From the NCBI GenBank assembly GCA_934232845.1, contig CAKQGD010000023.1, positions 1-26,076 of the forward strand: a stretch of 26,076 bases of DNA. The letters run 5' to 3'. Position 1 is the first letter of the stretch. Each line of letters begins with the position of its first letter. This DNA is from an uncultured Oscillospiraceae bacterium (GTDB lineage Bacteria; Bacillota; Clostridia; Oscillospirales; Ruminococcaceae). The position numbers and the translations under genes are program-made. Positions 1 to 6,395 of the stretch are shown here, one piece after another. Below the pieces are notes generated by a model. That model was not told the DNA's origin. It saw only the letters and a program-made list of their open reading frames with translations, and did not search any database.

Positions 1-70
1 GCATTATCCGGATCAGGTAAAGGGTCCCGATGCATCGCATCGATCTCAGCCGGTTACAGCTCCCCTGTTT
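1..70 (-). promoter_or_regulatory. TPP (THI-box) riboswitch, 3' end cut by window edge
   Basis: Read on the minus strand, this shows the signature blocks of a thiamine pyrophosphate riboswitch in the correct order: a GGGGAGC start, then GGCTGAGA, then ACCCTTTACCTGATC, then CGGATAATGC. The last conserved block (CGGCGTAGGGA-like, closing P1) would lie just outside the window. The regulated gene is therefore to the left, probably thiamine biosynthesis, salvage or transport. A promoter with correct spacing lies directly upstream. Confidence 0.9.
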
Positions 71-84
71 TTATGTCGGAAATT

Positions 85-113
85 ATCATATCACTTTTTT
101 TAAAAAAATGCAA
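85..113 (-). promoter_or_regulatory. Promoter of the TPP-riboswitch transcript
   Basis: On the minus strand TTGCAT (108-113) and TATGAT (85-90) are separated by exactly 17 nt that are almost pure A/T. Transcription would start near position 78, just before the first riboswitch block, which supports both calls. Confidence 0.75.
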
Positions 114-211
114 GCACGGCTCTGAATCTTCCCTTTTTACCTTTGGACTGATGGGTTCTAACTCCGGCAATTTCACCAAATCCTTGAATTTAAACATTGT
201 TTAACAATTTC

Positions 212-262
212 AATAAAAAACAAAGAGCTACAGATATGGATTTAACTTCCATGTCTGTAGCT
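212..262 (-). terminator. Terminator of the XRE regulator gene
   Basis: The arms AGCTACAGATATGGA (226-240) and TCCATGTCTGTAGCT (248-262) pair over 15 bp with one mismatch and a 7-nt loop. On the minus strand they are followed by a T-rich run (A-rich at 212-225 on the plus strand). The stem overlaps the TAA stop of the regulator gene. Confidence 0.8.
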
Positions 263-462
263 TATTCCTCGTCCAAATATTCTAATATATCTTCCACCCT
301 GCATTGAAGCAATTTACATAGTTGATTCAATGTGTGCGTGGAAATATTTTCGCCGCGCTTTATGGCATAATAATTCGACAGTGGAAACCCCATTTTGCCT
401 AAGCGATAGGATGTAATTCCTTTTTCTTTCATCGTCTGAAATAGCGGTCCATAGCTTATCAT
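262..462 (-). CDS. XRE-family (Cro/CI-type) helix-turn-helix regulator, 66 aa
   Basis: A small DNA-binding protein consisting of a single HTH_3/XRE domain. The pattern is an N-terminal helix (LFQTMKEKGIT), then SYRLGKMG and the recognition helix region SNYYAIKRGE, then the typical closing helices with LNQLCKLLQC and VEDILEY. I chose ATG 462 because GGAGG lies 9 nt upstream; a TTG at 468 would be too close to it. There is no further domain, so no ligand-sensing part is visible. It is transcribed divergently from the broken DUF4352-like gene and ends at its own terminator. Codon use is AT-rich, like that of its neighbour and unlike the rest of the window, suggesting acquisition by transfer. The target is unknown; autoregulation of the divergent intergenic region is plausible but is inference. 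Confidence 0.85.
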   Translation of the reverse strand: MISYGPLFQTMKEKGITSYRLGKMGFPLSNYYAIKRGENISTHTLNQLCKLLQCRVEDILEYLDEE

Positions 463-541
463 CTGCAAATACCTCCGTCCACATTAAGTATAGGAAGCAT
501 GTGCGGTTTTTAACATCTGTTATAATTCGTAGATGCGATTA

Positions 542-570
542 TTGACATATATTTTGAATGATGGTAGACT
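542..570 (+). promoter_or_regulatory. Promoter for the zinc-ribbon/DUF4352-like gene
   Basis: TTGACA (542-547, a perfect -35) and TAGACT (565-570) are separated by 17 nt. The predicted start of transcription is about 75 nt before the ATG at 652. Confidence 0.65.
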
Positions 571-651
571 TAAATTGCTCATTTCAAATCTATTTTATGT
601 GCCTATTTGTATTAGAAATATATTTTATTTCAGAAAGAGATGGTGGAAAAT

Positions 652-1315
652 ATGAAAAATGGCAAATTAAAAAATTGTAAAGTCTGTGGAGCAGAAGTCG
701 CTAAAAGCGCAAAAACTTGTCCTCATTGGCGCCAAGCTTAAAAAGGGACACCCAATTATAATTGGTGTTCTGGTGTTCTTTTTCCTAGTCGCCATTATTG
801 GTTCTTCTGGTGACGGTGACGAGCCTAAAAAGGTTGAAACCTCTACACCAACGCAGAATGTTGAAACTACTCCGACTCAAACGGAAAAGGAACCTGAACT
901 GGAAAAAGAAAATAAAAGCGCATTTTATGTTGGAGAAACCGCAGAGTTAAAAGGTGTGAGTGTTACTCTTGCCAGCGTAAACGAAAGCACGGGGTCTACA
1001 TACAATACGCCCACTGATGGAAATGTATTTGTGCTTTGTGAATTTGAGATTGCAAATGATTCTGATAAGGAAATTGCGGTTTCTTCTATGATGAGTTTTG
1101 AAGCATACTGTGACGACTATACCTGCACGTTCAGCCTTGGTGCGTTGATGGAAAAGGGCAATAAAAATCAGCTGGACGGAACTGTTGCCGCAGGCAAAAA
1201 GTTTAACGGGGTCGTTGGCTACGAAGTCCCTACTGATTGGCAAGAACTTGAAATCGTTTTCACTCCAGACTTCTGGAGCGGAAAAGATATTACTTTTATT
1301 GCTACCAATAGCTAA
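652..1315 (+). pseudogene. Zinc-ribbon + TM + DUF4352-like protein, frameshifted by loss of 2 bases
   Basis: The ATG at 652 opens a zinc-ribbon reading frame with CKVCG at residues 9-13 and TCPH ending at residue 25. It then runs into a stop (TAA, 739-741). Near 727 the sequence reads CATTGGC where the ribbon needs CATTGTGGC (codons H-C-G); two bases (GT/TG) appear lost. After that point the second frame continues smoothly as GAKLKKGHP, a membrane segment (IIIGVLVFFFLVAIIG), an acidic/Thr linker and a C-terminal domain of about 120 residues resembling the DUF4352 (telokin-like) group of Gram-positive surface proteins. With the two bases restored the protein would be 221 aa. The downstream frame has an internal GTG at 686 but no ribosome binding site. 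Function is unknown; families of this layout are membrane-anchored with an extracellular beta-sandwich. It could be a true pseudogene or a sequence error. Confidence 0.75.
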
Positions 1316-1324
1316 ATAAAAACA

Positions 1325-1365
1325 AATAGGCTCCACAGGATTTTGGAAATTCTGTGGAGCCTATT
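1325..1365 (+). terminator. Hairpin, probable terminator after the DUF4352-like gene
   Basis: A perfect 14-bp inverted repeat (AATAGGCTCCACAG, 1325-1338, with its complement at 1352-1365) begins 9 nt after the stop codon. The following T-tract is weak on the plus strand, while the A-rich preceding side would give a better U-tract for minus-strand transcription. Confidence 0.65.
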
Positions 1366-1522
1366 CCTATACTTGGAGCTCCGTCGAATCGACGAAGGGT
1401 TTGACAGATAAGGCTATATCAGTCCAAAAGGTAAAAGGGAGTCTGAATCTTTTGTGAAAACAGAAAAACGCGCCGTTTTTTATGGTACAATACCCGAGAA
1501 CGCTGCAAAAGGGAGGATTGTT

Positions 1523-2874
1523 ATGAAAACAGTCCCTAAAAAAGAAAAGGCTCTTGCCGCGGCACTTGTCTGTCTGACAGCGGCCGCTGTATTTGGAATA
1601 AAGGCCTCACAGGTGCAGAACGATGAGATTCTCCCCGTATCTGCCGCAGGACCCTCTTCCTCTGACGCGGAGAGCTCCAGTTCTTCTCCCGCAAAAGAGA
1701 AAATTCCGGGAGAAAAGGCCGAGCTGCATCCAACCGACGCAGCACAGCAGCTGAGCAGCGGCCAGCTTGAGCTGCTGTATGATTTTTTGACGTGCATTAC
1801 GAAGCAATGGCCTCGCTGAAGCCGTCGAGTCTCGCGGATCTTTTTTCCTGCCGCACGAAAGAAGAATCGGACAATCTTCTTCTGAACGAATCGGCTTTCG
1901 AATTGACCTGCGCCGTCCGTGCCGTACGGGATATCGATCTTACAATGATGGACTGGTCATACGGTCTGACTGTCGATTCGGTGGAAAAAGAGGAAGACAC
2001 ACAGGACGTGACCGTGCGGCTGCGTGAAAACTGCCGCGTGCAGTTTTCCGCAATGGGAGATCGCCCCTCCTTCGCCGGAGGAATCGAACACACCTTCGTT
2101 CTGACACGGGAAAATGGGCAGTGGCGCATCGCTCTGCACGACCGGGTGGAAGATCTTTTTCTAAGGCTTTCCGAGCAGTATGAAGCGCGCAGCCAATCGG
2201 AAGAGGACTTCTCCGCGGACAGAACCGCATTTCTCTTTGACACACTGCGCAAAGAGGTGCTGTCGACGGCGCAGAACGACGAAGCACAGCGGCAGCTATA
2301 GCGGGCCGTCTTTCTCTCAGAGGACGGCGAAATCGAGGAAAGCGATTTTGGGGGCGAATACGACCGAAGCGCCGCGGTGGAATATTCCTATGAATGGGTT
2401 GACCCTGTTGAAACCGTTCGCAACACAGAGGAATGGTACTATTTCGACGGCAACTGCCAAAATTATGTCTCTCAATGCCTGTACGCAGGCGGCATCTCGA
2501 TGGACTGGTCGGGTGACACGCAGTGGAAATGCTTCGGAAGTCCGGTCAACGTATGGCGGCAGCCGTACGGCCGTTCCTCCAGCTGGGCAGGTGTGTGGCA
2601 GTTTTATGACTACTGCGTTCAAAACGAGGCGAACGGCCCCGCGGTACAGGCGGATGCCAACCTTTATTCCGGTCAGCAGGGCGATGTACTGCAATATGCG
2701 GCTTTCGGCGAATGGGTGCACTCGGTCCTCGTCTGCGATGTACTGACGGACGAAGAGGGTTCGGTGCTTGATCTTATTATCAATTCTAACACCACCGACC
2801 GCATCGACTGGCCTGCGTCGGCTTACGGATATTCCACCATGCGTTTGATTCGTGTTCTCGGCGACAATGGATAA
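1523..2874 (+). pseudogene. Secreted amidase_6-like protein, broken by a frameshift and an amber stop
   Basis: Restored, this is a protein of about 450 aa. It has an N-terminal signal/anchor (KALAAALVCLTAAAVFGI), a Ser-rich linker, an NTF2-like middle region and a C-terminal putative amidase domain (Pfam Amidase_6 type). The amidase domain is recognised from a tyrosine-rich start (AVEYSYEWV), a catalytic-Cys region NCQNYVSQCLYAGG, SSSWAGVWQFYDY, a catalytic-His region GEWVHSVLV and the late NSNTTDR. The start at 1523 is set by GGGAGG 7 nt upstream; a -10-like TACAAT lies at 1486-1491. Two lesions are visible. At 1783-1788 a run of six T replaces the seven needed to continue LLYDFF into DVHYEAMAS. 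At 2299-2301 a TAG interrupts the restored frame, after which it stays open to 2874. Related proteins act on cell-wall peptides or amides outside the cell. The C-terminal domain alone (from 2377) has no convincing ribosome binding site. Confidence 0.8.
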
Positions 2875-2903
2875 CCGACTTCGGTTTTAAAAAAACAATA
2901 TAA

Positions 2904-2940
2904 AAAAGAGCTTCAGAAATAAACCGAAGCTCTTTTTTTC
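2904..2940. terminator. Bidirectional terminator between the amidase-like gene and proS
   Basis: AAAAGAGCTTC (2904-2914) pairs with GAAGCTCTTTT (2926-2936), an 11-bp stem with an 11-nt loop. It is followed by a T-run on the plus strand and by an A-run complement serving the minus strand. It serves both convergent genes. Confidence 0.85.
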
Positions 2941-2942
2941 TG

Positions 2943-4379
2943 TCAATATGCTTTGCCCCAGATCACCATGTGCTTTGCGGGCTTGCCGCAGACGGGGCAG
3001 ACGTCGGAAATCTGCTCTTGTTCAAACGGCATGCAGCGGGACGAAAGGCCGGCTTTGTCCTTCATGGCCATCTCGCATTCGAGATCCCCGCACCACATCG
3101 TCTTGATAAAGCCGCTCTTTTCCTCGGAGAGGCGCACAACCTCATCCATGGAGGAAGCGCTCCATGTGCGGTTTTCGCGGTTTTCAAGCGCGATCCGGTA
3201 GATGCCGTCGCGCACCTGCCGCATCAGCTTCGGCAGCTCGTCACAAAGATTCTCCAGCAGGACAAAATGCTTCTGCCGGTCGTGGCGCGTCACAACAACG
3301 CACTGGCCCTGCTCGATATCCTTCGGGCCAAGCTCAATGCGCAGAGGCACGCCCTTCATTTCATACTGTGCGAACTTCCAGCCGGGAGAATTGTCCGACT
3401 CGTCAAGCTTGACGCGGCAGACAGAAGCAATTTTTGCCTTGAGTTCCCGCGCAGCCTCAAGTACGCCGGGCTTATGCTGGGCGACAGGCACGATCACCGC
3501 CTGAATGGGCGCCACGGCGGGCGGCAGAACCAGCCCGTTGTCGTCGCCGTGCGTCATAATGATCGCGCCGATGATACGGGTGGAAAGGCCCCATGACGTC
3601 TGATAGGGGTGCTGCAGCTTGTTGTCGCGTCCCTGGAAGGTGATGTCGAACGCGCGGGCAAAACCGTCTCCAAAATAGTGGCTCGTACCGGACTGCAGCG
3701 CCTTACCGTCGTGCATCATAGCCTCAATCGTGTAGGTACGCTCGGCGCCGGCAAATTTCTCCTTGTCTGTCTTGCGGCCCTTGATCACCGGGATGGCGAG
3801 ATATTCCTCGCAGAGATGCGCATAGACATCGAGCTGCTGCTCGGTCTCACGCATGGCTTCCTCCGGCGTCTCGTGGAGGGTGTGTCCCTCCTGCCACCAG
3901 AATTCAGACGTGCGCAGAAACGGCCTTGTCGTCTTTTCCCATCGTACAACAGAGCACCACTGGTTATAGAGCAGCGGCAGCTCGCGATAAGAATGCAGGG
4001 TGTTTTTCCAATGCTCGCAGAACAGCGTCTCGGAAGTCGGGCGCACGCAGAGCCGCTCGGACAGCTTTTCACTGCCGCCGTGGGTCACCCATGCAACCTC
4101 CGGCGCAAAGCCCTCGACGTGGTCCTTTTCCTTCTGGAGCAACCCTTCCGGAATGAAAAGAGGCATCATCACGTTCTCATGTCCGCCCTCTTTAAACATT
4201 TTGTCAAGAATGTCGCGGATATTTTCCCACAGCGCAGTGCCATAGGGACGAACGACCATGCAGCCGCGCACGCTGGAATATTCCGCAAGCTCGGCCTTGC
4301 GGACGATATCGGTGTACCACTGGGCGAAATCGACGTCACGCGAGGTGATGTCCTCGACCATTTTTTTCTGATTTGCCAT
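2943..4379 (-). CDS. proS: Prolyl-tRNA synthetase (archaeal/eukaryotic type), 478 aa
   Basis: A cytoplasmic class II aminoacyl-tRNA synthetase that charges tRNA-Pro. Class II features are RPTSE at 113-117, motif 2 RTSEFWWQEGHT at 156-167 and a motif 3 region GLSTRIIGAII with THGDDNGLVLPP. A HGTP_anticodon-like domain follows, then a C-terminal zinc domain (CGDLECE ... CPVCGKPAK) and a terminal tyrosine. This is the short architecture without the bacterial INS editing domain, about 480 aa, found in Thermus, archaea and many Clostridia. The start at 4379 (MANQKKMVED) is supported by AGGAGGG 7 nt upstream; the upstream in-frame extension crosses the promoter. The 5' UTR is only about 30 nt, so there is no T-box. 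Monocistronic, ending at a shared terminator. Confidence 0.97.
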   Translation of the reverse strand: MANQKKMVEDITSRDVDFAQWYTDIVRKAELAEYSSVRGCMVVRPYGTALWENIRDILDKMFKEGGHENVMMPLFIPEGLLQKEKDHVEGFAPEVAWVTHGGSEKLSERLCVRPTSETLFCEHWKNTLHSYRELPLLYNQWCSVVRWEKTTRPFLRTSEFWWQEGHTLHETPEEAMRETEQQLDVYAHLCEEYLAIPVIKGRKTDKEKFAGAERTYTIEAMMHDGKALQSGTSHYFGDGFARAFDITFQGRDNKLQHPYQTSWGLSTRIIGAIIMTHGDDNGLVLPPAVAPIQAVIVPVAQHKPGVLEAARELKAKIASVCRVKLDESDNSPGWKFAQYEMKGVPLRIELGPKDIEQGQCVVVTRHDRQKHFVLLENLCDELPKLMRQVRDGIYRIALENRENRTWSASSMDEVVRLSEEKSGFIKTMWCGDLECEMAMKDKAGLSSRCMPFEQEQISDVCPVCGKPAKHMVIWGKAY

Positions 4380-4415
4380 GGATGGCCCTCCTGTCTGATG
4401 GTTCATACGACTTTT

Positions 4416-4444
4416 ATTATAAGGCGGCTTTCGCCAAAAAGCAA
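4416..4444 (-). promoter_or_regulatory. proS promoter with an internal inverted repeat
   Basis: On the minus strand TTGCTT (4439-4444) and a perfect TATAAT (4416-4421) are 17 nt apart. GGCGGCTT (4423-4430) and AAGCCGCC (4443-4450) form an 8-bp inverted repeat embracing the spacer and -35, which could be an operator or chance. Confidence 0.8.
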
Positions 4445-4829
4445 GCCGCCCGGCCGAAAAACGGGAGGACCGTTTTTCTCGGGACGCCTCACGCACAGCC
4501 TCAAGGCGAAAGCGCTGTCACGCGCCTTTGAAAGGTTTAATGTTCTCGGAAAGTAAGACTTTATCAGGCGCCAAAATCATAAAATTCGCCTTGAGAAAGC
4601 GGACGTTCTCTGTTATAATGAATTTGTTTTGGTATGTTTTCTGCCAAAAGCTGCACGAACCGCACGGGATCCCATGTTTTTCTGCCGCAGTCTCAAAACG
4701 GGGCAAAACACCGGCAGATGCAAAACCGATTTTGCTGCAATAATCGCAGGGATACGCGCATATGTCAATGCAAAACAGCGCTGCGCCAAAATAACATCGA
4801 GAAGAAAATTCAAGGAGATGTAAAGATAT
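4445..4829 (+). other. Intergenic region: divergent promoters and ~200-nt ychF leader, no gene seen
   Basis: Between the proS and ychF starts I see the two promoters listed separately and a ychF leader of about 200 nt (from about 4626). The leader holds one small perfect hairpin (GCAAAA-CCGA-TTTTGC, near 4721-4736) without a T-run. No recognised riboswitch or T-box motif is present. The short frames inside lack ribosome binding sites and protein-like composition. Confidence 0.6.
4591..4619 (+). promoter_or_regulatory. ychF promoter
   Basis: TTGAGA (4591-4596) and a perfect TATAAT (4614-4619) are separated by 17 nt. It is the only strong plus-strand promoter before ychF. Confidence 0.8.
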
Positions 4830-5924
4830 ATGAAATTAGGTATCGTCGGACTGCCGAACGTGGGTAAATCCACGCTTTTCAACGCCATCACAAACGCAGG
4901 CGCGCAGTCGGCCAATTATCCGTTCTGCACCATTGAGCCGAATGTCGGCGTTGTAGCCGTGCCGGACAAGCGGTTAGACGCACTGGCAAAGATGTATGAT
5001 CCGGAAAAAATCACTCCCGCTGTGATTGAGTTTGTGGATATCGCAGGTTTGGTGCGCGGCGCGTCAAAGGGCGAGGGCCTCGGAAACAAATTCTTGTCCC
5101 ATATTCGCGAGGTAGACGCCGTCGTACACGTTGTGCGCTGCTTTGATGACGGTGAAATCGTACACGTAGACGGCTCCGTCGATCCCGTCCGCGATATTGA
5201 AACCATTGATCTCGAGCTGATTTTCTCCGATCTGGAGACGATTGAGCGCCGCATCGACCGCGCCCGCAAAGCCGCCAAGGGCGACAAAAAATACCTGGAC
5301 GAGGTGGATCTTCTTGAGCGCCTGCAGGCCTATATGGCTGACGGAAAAAGCGCCCGCGGTTTTGCGATGACGGAAGAAGAGCGTGAGCTGCTGCGCGACA
5401 CCCCCCTGCTCTCGGCAAAGCCCGTCATCTACGCAGCCAACCTTGATGAGAAAACCGTAACCGCCGGAGGAGAATATAACGAGTATTACCGGACCGTTCA
5501 AAAAATCGCAAAAAGCGAAAACGCCGAGGTTCTTCCTATCTGTGCGAAAATCGAAGAGGAAATTGCCGAACTGGAAGAAGAAGACAAGCAGATGTTCTTG
5601 GACGAGCTGGGGCTGCATGAATCCGGTCTCGACCGAATGATCGCCAAATGCTATGCACTGCTGGGGCTGATTTCCTTTCTGACCGCGGGAAAACCCGAGG
5701 TGCGTGCCTGGACAATTAAAAAAGGAACCAAGGCGCCTCAGGCCGCCGGCAAAATTCATTCGGACTTTGAGCGCGGCTTTATCCGGGCAGAGATTGTTTC
5801 CTACGACGACCTGATGGCCTGCGGCTCCATTGCCGCCGCCAAGGAAAAAGGTCTTTACCGCTCTGAGGGAAAAGACTATGTATTTCAGGATGGAGACGTC
5901 GTACTGTTCCGCTTTAACGTCTGA
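4830..5924 (+). CDS. ychF: YchF/OLA1 family ATPase (Obg-related), 364 aa
   Basis: A universally conserved P-loop NTPase that binds ribosomes and, unlike most Obg relatives, prefers ATP. The G1 motif is GLPNVGKST (residues 7-15); the G3 region is DIAGLVRGASKGEGLGN; the G4 position reads NLDE instead of NKxD, which is the YchF-type change associated with ATP use. A coiled-coil region lies in the middle (DLETIERRIDRARKAAK). The C-terminal TGS domain contains RAWTIKKGTKAPQAAGKIHSDFERGFIRAEIV. Length is normal for the family. The start is fixed by AAGGAGATG. It ends at a strong bidirectional terminator, so it is monocistronic. High confidence in family; the exact cellular role (translation, redox stress) is not settled for the family. 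Confidence 0.97.
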   Translation: MKLGIVGLPNVGKSTLFNAITNAGAQSANYPFCTIEPNVGVVAVPDKRLDALAKMYDPEKITPAVIEFVDIAGLVRGASKGEGLGNKFLSHIREVDAVVHVVRCFDDGEIVHVDGSVDPVRDIETIDLELIFSDLETIERRIDRARKAAKGDKKYLDEVDLLERLQAYMADGKSARGFAMTEEERELLRDTPLLSAKPVIYAANLDEKTVTAGGEYNEYYRTVQKIAKSENAEVLPICAKIEEEIAELEEEDKQMFLDELGLHESGLDRMIAKCYALLGLISFLTAGKPEVRAWTIKKGTKAPQAAGKIHSDFERGFIRAEIVSYDDLMACGSIAAAKEKGLYRSEGKDYVFQDGDVVLFRFNV

Positions 5925-5952
5925 CGGATATTTTTACCGTACACCTATTTCG

Positions 5953-5992
5953 AAAAAAGGCCTCTTTCTGCAAACAGAAAGAGGCCTTTTTT
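5953..5992. terminator. Bidirectional terminator after ychF
   Basis: An 18-bp perfect stem (5953-5970 with 5975-5992) around a CAAA loop, with six A on one side and six T on the other. It serves ychF (plus) and the convergent 72-aa gene (minus). Confidence 0.95.
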
Positions 5993-5998
5993 ATGCGG

Positions 5999-6217
5999 TT
6001 AAAACAGCTTGCCCAGCGCGCCGAGCTTTTCTGCGATATCGTCCGCACCGAGCTTCGCTTTGATTCCCTTAATCAGCATCTCAATCTGATCCTCCGGAAG
6101 GTCGAGCCCCGTCAGGCTTTCCAGCGCCTTGACCGGGTCATTCTGAAAAGTCTTAAGCAGCTGGGGATCGTTTTTTATCTTTTCCGCAGCTTCACTGATT
6201 TTTTCTTTGATATCCAT
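5999..6217 (-). CDS. Small conserved-looking protein of unknown function, 72 aa
   Basis: The start ATG at 6217 is supported by a GAGAGGAAGG sequence upstream; the longer frame would start in non-coding sequence. The protein is helical and soluble with no signal or membrane segment. It reads MDIKEKISEAAEKIKNDPQL, then FQNDPVKALESLTGLDLP, then a helix IEMLIKGIKAKL and a short tail ADDIAEKLGALGKLF. The pattern of a Phe before DP, an Ala-Leu helix, GLDLP and a second helix resembles short Clostridia proteins seen near housekeeping genes. It is loosely reminiscent of Nif11/NHLP leader-like helices, but there is no modification enzyme nearby and no Gly-Gly cleavage site, so I do not claim a peptide precursor. 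Function unknown. Confidence 0.75.
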   Translation of the reverse strand: MDIKEKISEAAEKIKNDPQLLKTFQNDPVKALESLTGLDLPEDQIEMLIKGIKAKLGADDIAEKLGALGKLF

Positions 6218-6329
6218 AATCCGATTTCCTTCCTCTCTGAATATTTTTCCATACCGAAGTATTCTGCGTTTTATTATATTCTTTCCTCTTCGCTTCGTCA
6301 ATCGGCTTTACTGCGCATTTTTCATGTGT

Positions 6330-6363
6330 AAAAAAGCGCCGCCCCGGTCTTCCGGGGCGGTGC
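6330..6363 (-). terminator. Terminator of the hydrogenase operon
   Basis: On the minus strand GCACCGCCCCGG and CCGGGGCGGCGC form a 12-bp stem (6336-6347 with 6352-6363, one A-G/G-U-type mismatch) around a 4-nt loop. A run of six T follows (6330-6335). It lies 33 nt after the hydA stop. Confidence 0.93.
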
Positions 6364-6395
6364 TTTCAGGGGGGATAAATGGAGCAAGAGTACTC

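Noticed and set aside
188..215. Rex-like palindrome TTGTTTAACAA near the left end
   Set aside because: Half-sites are fused without the 4-nt spacer and no promoter uses it; AT-rich context makes chance likely.
650..745. Programmed frameshift in the zinc-ribbon gene
   Set aside because: There is no slippery heptamer at the frame junction; the loss of two bases inside a TG repeat is a simpler explanation.
2180..2746. 188-codon frame overlapping the amidase-like gene
   Set aside because: The overlapping frame encodes the recognisable amidase domain; this one is basic, Arg/Thr-rich shadow sequence.
3609..4556. 315-codon plus-strand frame opposite proS and running into its promoter
   Set aside because: Shadow frame; it crosses the divergent promoter region and has no family resemblance.
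4629..4823. 64-codon frame in the ychF leader
   Set aside because: No ribosome binding site and no protein-like pattern; overlaps alternative short frames equally well.
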